From: CAZBRS01 sp964494475
Lineage (GTDB): Bacteria; Myxococcota_A; UBA9042; CAZBRS01
Direction: 5' to 3'
DNA: 64,000 nucleotides
Assembly: GCA_964494475.1 (NCBI GenBank)
Contig: CAZBRS010000014.1
Location: 1-64,000, forward strand
Under the pieces are notes generated by a model, which was not told the origin of the DNA, did not search any database, and saw only the letters and a list, made by a program, of their open reading frames with translations. The translations under genes and the position numbers were made by a program. The stretch's first letter is position 1. Each line of letters starts with the position of its first letter. This document shows, piece by piece, positions 10,555-19,091 of this stretch.

Positions 10555-10653
10555 GGCAGCTACCTCCGGCGTTCTGGGGATGAAACCGCGGGCGCGTTCA
10601 ATCTATTCCCGCGCGGCGTCCGCGCAACCAAAAGGCGCCGTGCCGTGCTTTCA

Positions 10654-10669
10654 TCAATCGTTTGATTGA
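10654..10669. promoter_or_regulatory. Inverted repeat, likely TetR operator
   Basis: TCAATC-GTTT-GATTGA, a perfect 6-bp inverted repeat with 4-base centre. It overlaps the -35 box (10666-10671) of the promoter for the TetR gene, the usual place for a self-repressing TetR protein. It lies between that gene and the ECF operon and could affect both. Confidence 0.6.
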
Positions 10670-10694
10670 CACGCCCGTCGCGCGAACCTATCCT
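10666..10694 (+). promoter_or_regulatory. Promoter of the TetR-efflux operon
   Basis: TTGACA at 10666-10671, 17-bp spacer, TATCCT at 10689-10694. This is among the closest matches to consensus in the window. The start site near 10701 leaves a 20-base leader. Confidence 0.7.
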
Positions 10695-10720
10695 GAACCC
10701 GAACGACCCTCGGAGCGCCC

Positions 10721-11350
10721 ATGGCCGCGGCTTCCACGGAATCGACTCGCGAGCGCTTGCTCTCCTCGGCCGAGGCGCTGTTCGCCGAGAAAGGGTTCGA
10801 GGGCACCAGCGTCCGCGAGTTGGCGGCGCGCGCCGGTTGCAACCTGTCGCTCATCCACTACTACTTCGGGTCGAAAGAGGGGCTGCTCACCGAGCTCGTA
10901 CGCAGCAAGGCGGGACAGGCGGGCGCGCTGCTCGAGGCTGCGGCCGCCGAGGCCCCCGACGCGCCCGCCGCGGTGCGCGCCTTCGTGGCGTTCATGATCG
11001 ACTTCGCCACCGAGAACCAGGCCTTCCTGCGCATGGTGTTCCGCGAGGTCATCGGCACCCCGCACCCGGCCTTCGACGCCATCCGGGGCCGCATCCAGCT
11101 GAACCTGGGCATCCTGGACGGACTGCTCGCGGCGGGTCAGGACGCCGGGCAACTGCGCGCCGTCGACCGTCCCGTGGCCGCGATGGGCCTGGCGGGCATG
11201 ACCCTGTTCTACTTCCTGGCGCTGCCGCTGACCTCGTCGCTGTTGGGGCCACCCACGCCCGAGCTGCGCGAGCGGCTGCGCGCGACGCTGACCGATCTCT
11301 ACCTGCACGGCATCCTCGGAGACGACCGATCGCCCGGAGGCACCCCATGA
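10721..11350 (+). CDS. TetR-family regulator (CecR-like) of an efflux operon
   Basis: 209 residues. The N-terminal helix-turn-helix is clear: RLLSSAEALFAEKGFEGTSVRELAARAGCNLSLIHYYFGSKEGLL. The ligand-binding C-terminal half has the TetR_C CecR-like look (VRAFVAFMIDFATENQAFLRMVFREV). It heads an operon of HlyD, two ABC ATPases and two ABC-2 permeases and overlaps the next gene by ATGA, matching the E. coli cecR (ybiH)-ybhGFSR order. CecR controls drug sensitivity there. Self-repression through the inverted repeat at 10654-10669 is likely. Confidence 0.93.
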   Translation: MAAASTESTRERLLSSAEALFAEKGFEGTSVRELAARAGCNLSLIHYYFGSKEGLLTELVRSKAGQAGALLEAAAAEAPDAPAAVRAFVAFMIDFATENQAFLRMVFREVIGTPHPAFDAIRGRIQLNLGILDGLLAAGQDAGQLRAVDRPVAAMGLAGMTLFYFLALPLTSSLLGPPTPELRERLRATLTDLYLHGILGDDRSPGGTP

Positions 11351-12393
11351 AGCGCGTGATCATCGTGTTCGCGGTGTTGGCGGTGGCGCTCTCGGGCGTG
11401 CTGGCCTACCGCCTGCGCGCCCAGCGCGCCGACGCCGAGCGACGGCCCGGCAGTTCGGGCGTGCTGGAGGGCACCACCCTCACGGTGTCGGCGCGCCTGG
11501 CCGGCCGCCTGACGAAGGTGCTGGTTCACGAGGGCCAGGCGGTGAAGGCCGGTGACCTGCTGGCCGAGCTCGACTGCGCCGAGCCCGACGCCGGCGTGGC
11601 CGCGGCCGAGGCCCAGGTCGGGGCCGCGCGCGCCCAGGTGGCCGCCCTCAGCGTGCAGGCCGAGGCCGCCGCGCTGCAGGCCGAGGCCGCCCGGCGCCAG
11701 GTGACGGCCCAGGCGGCGCAGATCGGCAGCCTGCGGGTGCAGCAGAGGAACGCCGTGCGCCAGACCGCACGCGCCGAGACGCTGAAGCAGAGCGATGCCA
11801 TGCCCGACGCCCAGGTCGAGACGTACCAGACCGCCGTGGCCGACCTCGGCGAGCGCGTGCACGCCGCGAACGCCTCGGTGCAGGCCGGCCAGGCCGGGGC
11901 CGATGCTGCCGCGCGGCAGGCGGGCGCGGTCGAGGCGGGCGTCGCTGCGGCCGAGCAGCAGACCGCCGTCGCCGTGGCCGGACTAGCGCGCGCGCGCGCG
12001 ATTCAGGCCGAGTGCCGCCTGCTGGCGCCCAGTGCCGGGGTGGTCACCCTGCGCGCCCGGGAGCCCGGGGAGGTGGTGCTGCCCGGCAGCGCGGTCGTCG
12101 AGTTGACCGACGACAGGATCCTGACCGCGAGGTTCTACGTGGCCAACGCCGACCTCGGCGCCGTGTCGCCCGGCGGCAAGGTCGAGGTCGCGGCCGACGC
12201 CTTCCCGGGCGAGAGCTTCGGGGGCATCGTCCTGCGGGTGGCGCGCGTCGCCGAGTTCACGCCTCGCACGGTCCAGACGCGCTCCGATCGCGAACGCCTC
12301 GTCTACGCCGTCGACGCCGAGGTCGCGAACCCCGCAGGCCGCCTGCGCGCGGGTATGCCGATCGAGGTCGCGCTGGCGCGGCGCGCTCCATGA
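11347..12393 (+). CDS. HlyD/YbhG-type membrane fusion (periplasmic adaptor) protein
   Basis: 348 residues. One N-terminal membrane anchor (VIIVFAVLAVALSGVLAY), then a biotinyl-lipoyl half motif (VSARLAGRLTKVLVHEGQAVKAGDLLAELD), a long Ala/Gln-rich coiled-coil hairpin (about 75-215), the second lipoyl half (LLAPSAGVVTLRAREPGEVV) and a beta-barrel domain. It should bridge the inner-membrane ABC transporter to an outer-membrane channel; no TolC-like gene is in the window. It overlaps its neighbours by ATGA on both sides. Confidence 0.93.
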   Translation: MKRVIIVFAVLAVALSGVLAYRLRAQRADAERRPGSSGVLEGTTLTVSARLAGRLTKVLVHEGQAVKAGDLLAELDCAEPDAGVAAAEAQVGAARAQVAALSVQAEAAALQAEAARRQVTAQAAQIGSLRVQQRNAVRQTARAETLKQSDAMPDAQVETYQTAVADLGERVHAANASVQAGQAGADAAARQAGAVEAGVAAAEQQTAVAVAGLARARAIQAECRLLAPSAGVVTLRAREPGEVVLPGSAVVELTDDRILTARFYVANADLGAVSPGGKVEVAADAFPGESFGGIVLRVARVAEFTPRTVQTRSDRERLVYAVDAEVANPAGRLRAGMPIEVALARRAP

Positions 12394-13313
12394 GCTGCGA
12401 GCCCCTTGAAGCCACGGCGCTCGTGCAGCGCTTCGGCGAGACCCCCGCGCTGTCCGGTCTCTCGCTCCGGCTCGGTCCGGGTGAACTGTACGGGCTCGTC
12501 GGCCCCGACGGCGCGGGGAAAACGTCGGCGCTCCGCCTCTTTGCGGGGCTCGCGCTCCCCGTCTCGGGCTCGGTCCGTGTCGAGGGGCAGGATCCCTCCG
12601 CACCCCGCTCTCGCGTGCGCGAGATCCTCGGCTACATGCCCCAGCGCTACGCCCTGTACGGCGACCTCAGCGTGGCCGAGAACCTGCGCTTCTTCGCGCG
12701 CCTCTACGGCGTCGAGCGAGCCGCCTTCCTCGAGCGGCGCGCGCGCCTGCTGGCGATCACGCGCCTCGAGCGGTTCGCCGACCGGCGCGCCGACCAACTC
12801 TCGGGCGGTATGTACAAGAAGCTGGCGCTGGCCTGCGCCCTGCTGCACGCGCCCCACGTGTTGCTGCTCGACGAGCCCACCAACGGCGTCGATCCCACCT
12901 CGCGCCTCGAGCTCTGGGACCTGCTGGCCGAGTTCGTGGCCGAGGGCATGGCCGTGCTGGTGACCACGTCGTACATGGACGAGGCCGAGCGCTGCTCGCG
13001 CGTGGGGCTCCTCGATCACGGTCGGCTGCTGGTCGAGGGAGCGCCGGTCGACCTGGTGGCCGGCTTCCACGGCGTCGTGGCCATGTTGTCGGGCCCCATC
13101 GAGCACGTCGAGGCGCTCCTCCCGGCCCTCGGCGACGACCTGGTGGCGTCGACCCCGCGCGGCCAGGGCCTGCGCGTCGTGCTCGAGCCCCGCGCCCTGC
13201 CCTCCCTGCGGGCCGCGGCCGACGCCGCGGGCGTCGCGTTCGAGCGTGCCCGCCCCACCTTCGAGGACCTGTTCCTCGAGCTGGTCCATTCCAGCGCGTC
13301 GGCGGCCGCATGA
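12390..13313 (+). CDS. ABC transporter ATPase, equivalent to YbhF N-terminal half
   Basis: 307 residues. Walker A GPDGAGKTS, Q-loop YMPQRYALYGDLSV, signature LSGGMYKK, Walker B VLLLDEPTNGVDP, switch-region TTSYMDEAERC; a C-terminal tail of about 80 residues is typical of drug-type ABC-2 ATPases. It should pair with the next ATPase to power the two ABC-2 permeases. In E. coli YbhF both ATPase domains are one polypeptide; here the first is a separate gene ending in an ATGA overlap. Confidence 0.93.
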   Translation: MSCEPLEATALVQRFGETPALSGLSLRLGPGELYGLVGPDGAGKTSALRLFAGLALPVSGSVRVEGQDPSAPRSRVREILGYMPQRYALYGDLSVAENLRFFARLYGVERAAFLERRARLLAITRLERFADRRADQLSGGMYKKLALACALLHAPHVLLLDEPTNGVDPTSRLELWDLLAEFVAEGMAVLVTTSYMDEAERCSRVGLLDHGRLLVEGAPVDLVAGFHGVVAMLSGPIEHVEALLPALGDDLVASTPRGQGLRVVLEPRALPSLRAAADAAGVAFERARPTFEDLFLELVHSSASAAA

Positions 13314-14230
13314 ACGACGCCATCACGGTCACCGCGCTCGGCCGCACGTTCGGCGACTTCCACGCCGTGCGCGACGTCACCTTCAGCGTGCGCCGCGGCG
13401 AGATCTTCGGCTACCTGGGCGCGAACGGCGCGGGCAAGTCGACCACCATCCGCATCCTCTGCGGCCTGCTCGTGCCGACCAGCGGCCGCGCCGTGGTGGC
13501 GGACGCCGACGTGGCGCGCGACCCCGAGGCGGTCAAGCGGCGCATCGGCTACATGTCGCAGCGCTTCTCGCTCTACCCCGATCTGACCGTGCGGGAGAAC
13601 CTCGACTTCTTCGGCGGCGCCTACGGCCTCAGCGGCCGCCGGTTGCGCGACCGCATCGACGCCGTGCTCGCCGAGGTGGGTCTGGCGAGGCAGCGCGACG
13701 CGATCACCGGCAGCCTGCCGGGTGGCTGGCAGCAGCGCGTGGCGCTCGGCAACTCTCTGCTCCACGACCCGGACATCCTCTTCCTCGACGAGCCCACCGC
13801 GGGCGTCGATCCCGCGTCGCGCCGCGAGTTCCTGGCGCTCGTCCGACGGCGGGCGCGCGCCGGCGCCACCGTGTTCCTCACCACCCACTACCTCGACGAG
13901 GCCGAGTACTGCGAGCGCATCGGGCTCATGGTCGCGGGTCGCCTGGTCGCCCTCGGCACGTCGGCCGAGCTGAAGGAGCGACACGTACGGGGGCGCGTCG
14001 TGCTGGTCCGAACGAGCACGCCCGCCGCCCTGCGCGCAGCGCTGCTCGGTCGTACCGGCGTGCTCGCCGCCCAGACGTGGGGCTCGGGCGTGCGCCTGCG
14101 CATCGACACCTCCCTCTCTCCCGCCGCTCTGTCGACAGAGGTCGCGGCGCTCGACGCCAGCGCCACGCTCGAGCCCGCCGAAGCTTCGCTCGACGACGTG
14201 TTCGCCGCCGTGGCGGGAGGCCCGACGTGA
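13310..14230 (+). CDS. ABC transporter ATPase, equivalent to YbhF C-terminal half
   Basis: 306 residues. Walker A GANGAGKST, Q-loop YMSQRFSLYPDLTV, Walker B ILFLDEPTAGVDP and TTHYLDEAEYC are intact. The signature is SLPGGWQQR instead of LSGGQ. As I recall, the second ATPase of YbhF-like proteins has a similar LPxGx motif, so the asymmetry is probably original rather than damage. It has an ATGA overlap with the first ATPase and GTGA with the following permease. Confidence 0.93.
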   Translation: MNDAITVTALGRTFGDFHAVRDVTFSVRRGEIFGYLGANGAGKSTTIRILCGLLVPTSGRAVVADADVARDPEAVKRRIGYMSQRFSLYPDLTVRENLDFFGGAYGLSGRRLRDRIDAVLAEVGLARQRDAITGSLPGGWQQRVALGNSLLHDPDILFLDEPTAGVDPASRREFLALVRRRARAGATVFLTTHYLDEAEYCERIGLMVAGRLVALGTSAELKERHVRGRVVLVRTSTPAALRAALLGRTGVLAAQTWGSGVRLRIDTSLSPAALSTEVAALDASATLEPAEASLDDVFAAVAGGPT

Positions 14231-15333
14231 GCCGGCTACGGGCAGCCCTGCGCCGCACCGCGGCCATCGCGTCCAAGGAGGTCCTGCACATCCTGCGCGA
14301 TCCGAGCACCCTGTACCTGGCCTTCGGCATGCCCGTCGTGCTCATCGTGCTGTTCGGCTACGGCGTGAGCTTCGACCTCGACCGCGCCCCCCTGGCCGTG
14401 CTCGACCAGGATGGAACCCCCGAGAGCCGCGCGCTGGCCCGCTCGCTCACGGCCACCCGCGAGTTCGAGATCGTGGCCACCCCGGGTGACACCGCGGGCG
14501 TCGAGCGCTTGTTCCGCGCCCGCGAGGCTTCGGCGGCGCTGATCGTGCCTTCCGGTTACGCCGAGCGCCTGCGGCGCGGCCAGGAGTCCCCGGTCCAGCT
14601 GCTGCAGGACGGCAGCGACGGCACCATGGCGTCGGCCGTGCTCGGCGCCGCCACCCAGCTCGTCGCCGCCTCGTCGATCGGCGAGCTGCCGTTATCGGCC
14701 CGCGCCACGCTGCTCTACAACCCCGCGCTCCGCTCGGCCGTGTTCTTCGTGCCCGGCCTCATCGCTTACGTCATGGCCATCGCGGCGGTGCTCCTCACCG
14801 CCCTCACCATCGCGCGCGAGTGGGAGCGCGGCAACCTCGAGCTGCTGTTCACGACCCCGGTGGGTCGGCTCGAGATCGTGCTGGGCAAGCTGGCCCCCTA
14901 CCTCGCGATCGGCCTGCTGCAGGCCCTGCTGGTGTTGTCGGTCGGGACGGCGCTCTTCGACGTGCCCCTGCGCGGCGACCTGGGGCTGCTCTTCGTGTCC
15001 GCGCTGCTCTTCCTGATCGGCATGCTCGGCCAGGGCCTGCTCATCTCGGTGGTCACACGCAGCCAGCAGATCGCCACCCAGGTCGGCGCCATCAGCTCCC
15101 TGCTGCCCACGCTCATCCTGTCGGGCTTCATGTTCCCCATCGAGAACATGCCTCCGCCGCTGCAACTGCTGGCCAGCATCTTCCCCGCGCGCTACTTCAT
15201 CGACGCCCTGCGAGGCATCCTCCTGAAGGGCGCGGGCCTCGACGTGCTGTGGCCCGACCTCGTGGGCATGGCCGTCTTCGCGGTCGCCGTGCTGGCCCTC
15301 GCGACGCTCAAATTCAAGCGGGGGGTGGCATGA
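14227..15333 (+). CDS. ABC-2 type permease (YbhS/YbhR-like), first subunit
   Basis: 368 residues, GTG start overlapping the ATPase stop. One N-terminal membrane helix (LYLAFGMPVVLIVLFGYG), a large extracytoplasmic loop of about 140 residues, then five helices. The ABC-2 hallmarks TTPVGRLEIVLGKLAPYLAIG and LILSGFMFPIENMPPPLQ are present. It probably forms a heterodimer with the next permease. Confidence 0.93.
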   Translation: MSRLRAALRRTAAIASKEVLHILRDPSTLYLAFGMPVVLIVLFGYGVSFDLDRAPLAVLDQDGTPESRALARSLTATREFEIVATPGDTAGVERLFRAREASAALIVPSGYAERLRRGQESPVQLLQDGSDGTMASAVLGAATQLVAASSIGELPLSARATLLYNPALRSAVFFVPGLIAYVMAIAAVLLTALTIAREWERGNLELLFTTPVGRLEIVLGKLAPYLAIGLLQALLVLSVGTALFDVPLRGDLGLLFVSALLFLIGMLGQGLLISVVTRSQQIATQVGAISSLLPTLILSGFMFPIENMPPPLQLLASIFPARYFIDALRGILLKGAGLDVLWPDLVGMAVFAVAVLALATLKFKRGVA

Positions 15334-16481
15334 GCGGCCTGTTCGTCGTCCAGGTCCTGGCCGTCCTGCGCAAGGAGCTGCGCCAGATCACCCGCGACCG
15401 GCGCATGATGGCCGTGCTGGTCCTGGCCCCCGCCCTCCAGCTCATCGTGTTCGGCTACGCCGCCAACTTCGAGATCGAAGAGCTCCCCACCGTCTTCTGC
15501 GATCACGACGGCACCGCCCGCAGCCGCGCCCTGCGCCTGCAGCTCACGGCCGACGGCACCTTCCGCGACCTCGGCGCCGCCACCGACTGCGCAGCGCCCG
15601 AGGTCGACGTACGCCAGGGCCGCGCGCGCCTCGCCGTCACCTTCCCCCGCGGCCTGGCCCGCGACCTGGCCGCCGACCGCGCGACCCACGTGCAGGCGCT
15701 GGTCGACGGCACCAACCCGACCGTGGGCCGCTACGCCGCCAACGCCGTGGTGGGCTGGGCGCGCGCCGCCTCGGTGCCCGTGCTCGCCGAGCGCCTCGAG
15801 CGCGCGGCCGGCCTCTCGGGCGCCGTGCCCGCGCTGCCCCGGCTGTCGGCCGAGCCGCGCCTGCTCTACAACCCCGCCATGGAGAGCGCCATCTTCATGG
15901 TGCCGGGCGTGGCCGCCATGATCCTGCTGGTCGTGACCATGATCGCGGCGTCGATGGGCCTGGCCCGCGAGCGCGAGGTGGGCACCCTCGAGCAGGTCAT
16001 CGTCACCCCCATCGGCGTGGTGGCGCTCCTGCTCGGCAAGGTGCTGCCCTTCGTGCTCATCGGGCTGTTCGACGTGCTGCTCGTGCTGGTGCTCGGCAAC
16101 GCCGTGTTCGACGTGCCCATCCGCGGCAGCCTGGCCCTGCTGGCCCTCGGGACCCTGCTCTACCTCATGAGCACCGTGGGCCTCGGCCTCTTCGTCTCGA
16201 CCGTCAGCCGGAGCCAGCAGCAGGCCTTCATGGTCGGCTTCTTCGTCATGATGCCCGCCGTGCTGCTCTCGGGGGTCATGACGCCCATCTCCTCCATGCC
16301 CGAGTGGCTGCAGCCCCTCACCTACCTGAACCCCATGCGCTACTATGTCGAGGTGCTGCGCGGGGTGCTGCTGAAGGCCGCCGATCTCTCCGACCTTGCC
16401 GTGCCCTTCGCCGCGCTCGGAGCCTACGGCGTAGCCATCCTGGGCGCGGCCAGCCTCCGCTTCCGGAAGCGGCTGGCGTAG
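15330..16481 (+). CDS. ABC-2 type permease (YbhR/YbhS-like), second subunit
   Basis: 383 residues with the same plan as the preceding subunit: one N-terminal helix (MMAVLVLAPALQLIVFGYA), a long extracytoplasmic loop, five helices, and the motifs EREVGTLEQVIVTPIGVVAL and LLSGVMTPISSMPEWLQ. It starts within the stop of the first permease (ATGA). It is the last gene of the TetR operon; the next promoter begins within two bases of its stop codon. Confidence 0.93.
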   Translation: MSGLFVVQVLAVLRKELRQITRDRRMMAVLVLAPALQLIVFGYAANFEIEELPTVFCDHDGTARSRALRLQLTADGTFRDLGAATDCAAPEVDVRQGRARLAVTFPRGLARDLAADRATHVQALVDGTNPTVGRYAANAVVGWARAASVPVLAERLERAAGLSGAVPALPRLSAEPRLLYNPAMESAIFMVPGVAAMILLVVTMIAASMGLAREREVGTLEQVIVTPIGVVALLLGKVLPFVLIGLFDVLLVLVLGNAVFDVPIRGSLALLALGTLLYLMSTVGLGLFVSTVSRSQQQAFMVGFFVMMPAVLLSGVMTPISSMPEWLQPLTYLNPMRYYVEVLRGVLLKAADLSDLAVPFAALGAYGVAILGAASLRFRKRLA

Positions 16482-16482
16482 G

Positions 16483-16511
16483 TTGGCAGGGCCCCGTACT
16501 GCGGCTATACT
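16483..16511 (+). promoter_or_regulatory. Promoter of the DUF6922/AbiEii pair, predicted leaderless
   Basis: TTGGCA at 16483-16488, 17-bp spacer, TATACT at 16506-16511. The -10 ends 6 bases before the ATG at 16518, so transcription should start on or next to the A of the start codon. No ribosome-binding site is possible. Confidence 0.65.
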
Positions 16512-16517
16512 GACCGC

Positions 16518-16856
16518 ATGGAGCCACGAACCAGGAAGACCAGAACGGCGAGCGCAATACCGGACTCCCTGTCCTCGGTGCTGTGGGACGTGGACCCTTC
16601 GCGCGTCAGCTTGGCTCGTCACCGCCAGTTCCTGATCCGGCGCGTGCTCTCCCGCGGAACGTGGGCGCAGATCACCTGGCTGCGCGCCACCATGGGCGAC
16701 GAAGCCCTGCGCGCCACCATCGTACGCACGCACGCCAAGGACCTGACACGCCGCCAGGCTCGCTTCTGGCAGGTCATCCTGGGCCTTGACGAACGTCAGG
16801 TCTCCACTTGGCTCGCCGAGCCGATGCGACGGCTCTGGGAAGGGTCTGCGCCATGA
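16518..16856 (+). CDS. DUF6922-type protein, probable antitoxin partner of AbiEii
   Basis: 112 residues. The core WDVDPSRVSLARHRQFLIRRVLSRGTWAQITWL followed by LTRRQARFWQVILGLDERQV matches, from memory, the DUF6922 pattern (WDvd-x5-h-R-FiieRil-x-G, then AxFWalyLgi). These genes often precede AbiEii nucleotidyltransferases and are presumed antitoxins, although function is not established. It overlaps the next gene by ATGA. Its predicted transcript is leaderless. Confidence 0.75.
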   Translation: MEPRTRKTRTASAIPDSLSSVLWDVDPSRVSLARHRQFLIRRVLSRGTWAQITWLRATMGDEALRATIVRTHAKDLTRRQARFWQVILGLDERQVSTWLAEPMRRLWEGSAP

Positions 16857-17491
16857 TGCACGCCGAGGTCATGCGCCCAGAACAAGCCCGCGTTCTGGCT
16901 CGACTATCCGATCTGACCGCCGAACTTGGCTTCTACCTGGCCGGGGGAACCGCGGTCGCCCTGCACCTGGGTCACCGCCGCTCATTTGACCTGGATTGGT
17001 TCGCGCCCTCGGAGCCAGCGGACGGCACGTCTCTGGTCGAGCGCTTGCGTGCGCTGGGCCTCGACGTCGAGGTTCTCTCGATCGGGCCGGGCACGCTCCA
17101 CGTTCGCGTCGACGGACAACTGGTGACCTTCTTGCGCTACGGCTACGGCCTGCTCGAACCGACGGTGCGCGAGCCCGAATCCAGCAGTCGGATAGCTGGC
17201 TGCGCCGATCTCGTCGCCATGAAGCTCGTGGCGCTGACGCAGCGCGGCTCGAAGAAGGACTTCGTCGACCTCCTGGCCCTCCACGACGCCGGCTGGAGCC
17301 TACCCCGGATGCTCGAGGCCCTGCGCCGAAAGTTCGGCGTGATCGATGAGAGCTCGGTGTTCCTGGCCTTGACCTATTTCGACGACGCCGAAGCAGAGCC
17401 CATGCCCGAGATGCTCCTTCCGGTCACGTGGAAGCGCGCGAAGGAGCGCTTTCGGGCGCTCGCGATCGAGGCCGCGCGGGCTGGAGCCTGA
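16853..17491 (+). CDS. AbiEii/AbiGii-type nucleotidyltransferase (toxin component)
   Basis: 212 residues from the ATG inside the previous stop codon; a second ATG follows at once. It has the nucleotidyltransferase motif YLAGGTAVALHLGHRRSFDLDWF, with the GG and the S-x-D-x-D metal-binding aspartates, then the conserved DLVAMKLVALTQRGSKKDFVDL helix. Type IV AbiE toxins modify RNA, for example tRNA or its precursors, with nucleotides; some relatives have lost toxicity. Together with the DUF6922 gene it forms a compact two-gene module between an efflux operon and a DHH gene, a plausible mobile defence insertion. Confidence 0.85.
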   Translation: MMHAEVMRPEQARVLARLSDLTAELGFYLAGGTAVALHLGHRRSFDLDWFAPSEPADGTSLVERLRALGLDVEVLSIGPGTLHVRVDGQLVTFLRYGYGLLEPTVREPESSSRIAGCADLVAMKLVALTQRGSKKDFVDLLALHDAGWSLPRMLEALRRKFGVIDESSVFLALTYFDDAEAEPMPEMLLPVTWKRAKERFRALAIEAARAGA

Positions 17492-17500
17492 GGATTTCGA

Positions 17501-17529
17501 TTGCGCGCCGCCCGTCCCTTCCCCATAAT
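17501..17529 (+). promoter_or_regulatory. Promoter of the DHH phosphoesterase gene
   Basis: TTGCGC at 17501-17506, 17-bp spacer, CATAAT at 17524-17529. The start site near 17536 leaves 20 bases before the ATG, including an AGAGGT ribosome-binding site. Confidence 0.5.
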
Positions 17530-17555
17530 CTGCCGCCTTGACAGAGGTTTCACGC

Positions 17556-18575
17556 ATGGTCGAGCGCTTCGACGCCATGATGCAGAAGGTCCGGTTCCTG
17601 AACCGGGTCCTCGTCATGTGCCACGACTACCCCGACCCCGACGCCCTGGCCGCCGCCTTCGGGCTGCGGGTGCTGCTCGAGAAGGCCTACGGGATGGAGT
17701 GCGCCATCGGCTACGGCGGCATCATCGGACGCGCCGAGAACAAGGCCATGGAGACCCTGCTCTCGATCGGCGCCCTGCCCATCGAGGCCCTCGACGTATC
17801 GCAGTATCCCCTGATCGCCCTGGTCGACACCCAGCCCGGCACGGGCAACAACTCGCTGCCCCCGTCCCGAATGCCCGACCTGGTCTTCGACCACCACCCC
17901 CGCGTGCCCCTGCTCGACCAGGTGCCCTTCGCCGACGTGCGCCCCGAGTGGGGCACGACCTCCACGCTGATCTACACGTACCTGAAGGCCTACGACGTCG
18001 AGGTCGATCGCGACCTCGCCACCGCCATCACGTACGCCATCCGCGCCGAGACCCAGGATCTCGGCCGCGAGTTCGAGCAGGTCGACAAGGACGTGTACTA
18101 CGAGCTCATCTCGCGAGCCGACAACCTGAAGCTTCACCAGATCGTCAACGCGCGAGTCCCCGCGGCGTACTTCCACGCGCTCATCTACGCCATCGAGAAC
18201 GCCCGCGTCTGCGACGACGGCTACCTGTTCAGCGACGTGGGGCGCATGGAGTTCCCCGAGCTCGCCGCCGAGATGGCCGACATCTTCATGCGCCTGAACA
18301 ACGCCCAGTGGGTGCTCTGCATCGGCTCGTACAAGGGCGCCGCCTACCTCTCGATCCGCACGCGCTCCACCGTGCTGTCGGCGGGCACGGTCATGAAAGA
18401 GCTGGTGCGCGACCTCGGCACGGGCGGCGGCCACGCGGCCATGGCCGGCGGTCGCATCCCGCTGCCCGGCCCGAACGACTACGACGCCCTGCGCCGCGAG
18501 ATCGCGTCACGCCTGCGCGGCATCTTCGGGCTGTCGGCGTCGCGCGAGATCGAGCTGTTGAACGTGGTCGGCTGA
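17556..18575 (+). CDS. DHH-family phosphoesterase
   Basis: 339 residues. Motif I CHDYPDPDALAAAFG, motif II ALVDTQPGTGNN, motif III VFDHHPR and the DHHA1 glycine motif DLGTGGGHAAMAGGRIP give the full manganese-dependent DHH/DHHA1 set. Relatives include NrnA-type nanoRNases, exopolyphosphatases and cyclic-dinucleotide hydrolases; the sequence alone does not choose. Length agrees with NrnA-like proteins. The ATG at 17556 fits the promoter and AGAGGT site better than the upstream TTG at 17538. Confidence 0.9.
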   Translation: MVERFDAMMQKVRFLNRVLVMCHDYPDPDALAAAFGLRVLLEKAYGMECAIGYGGIIGRAENKAMETLLSIGALPIEALDVSQYPLIALVDTQPGTGNNSLPPSRMPDLVFDHHPRVPLLDQVPFADVRPEWGTTSTLIYTYLKAYDVEVDRDLATAITYAIRAETQDLGREFEQVDKDVYYELISRADNLKLHQIVNARVPAAYFHALIYAIENARVCDDGYLFSDVGRMEFPELAAEMADIFMRLNNAQWVLCIGSYKGAAYLSIRTRSTVLSAGTVMKELVRDLGTGGGHAAMAGGRIPLPGPNDYDALRREIASRLRGIFGLSASREIELLNVVG

Positions 18576-18578
18576 CCT

Positions 18579-19091
18579 TCAGGCCAGAAAGCGCGTGACG
18601 ATGAACTCGACGATGGCTTCGGCGTCGTCGAGGCCGAAGACCGGTACGCCCACCTCCCAGGCCCGATCGGAGACCACCGCCACCAGGTCGTCGACGGCGG
18701 GGTCGCAGATCAGCGCGTCGGAGCGGGCGTTGCGGTGCACCTCGATCTTGACGGCTCCACCGCGCTTGTAGCCCTCGGTCACCACCAGGTCGACGTGCCC
18801 CGCGAACGCGCTCGCCACGATCTCGGCGAGCGAGGGCGGCGCGCTCAGCGTGCGCGTGACGAAGAGCCGCTCGGCCGAGCTGAGCGCCACGACCGCGGCT
18901 CCGGCCTCGCGGTGGCGCCAGGTGTCCTTTCCGGGGTGGTCGACGTCGAACGAGTGCGCGTCGTGCTTGATGGTGCCCACGCGCCAGCCGCGAGCCACCA
19001 GGAGGGGGATCAGCTTCTCGATCAGCGTGGTCTTGCCGGTGTTCGACTTGCCCACGATCGAGACGATCGGCGGCAACTCCGGTGCGGTCAT
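18579..19091 (-). CDS. mobB: Molybdopterin-guanine dinucleotide biosynthesis adaptor protein MobB
   Basis: 170 residues. P-loop VGKSNTGKTTLIEKLIP, then GTIKHDAHSFDVDHPGKDTWRHREAGA and VTEGYK, the conserved MobB segments. MobB is a GTP-binding partner of MobA in attaching GMP to molybdopterin. The ATG at 19091 overlaps the moeA stop (ATGA). No mobA is present here. Confidence 0.93.
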   Translation of the reverse strand: MTAPELPPIVSIVGKSNTGKTTLIEKLIPLLVARGWRVGTIKHDAHSFDVDHPGKDTWRHREAGAAVVALSSAERLFVTRTLSAPPSLAEIVASAFAGHVDLVVTEGYKRGGAVKIEVHRNARSDALICDPAVDDLVAVVSDRAWEVGVPVFGLDDAEAIVEFIVTRFLA

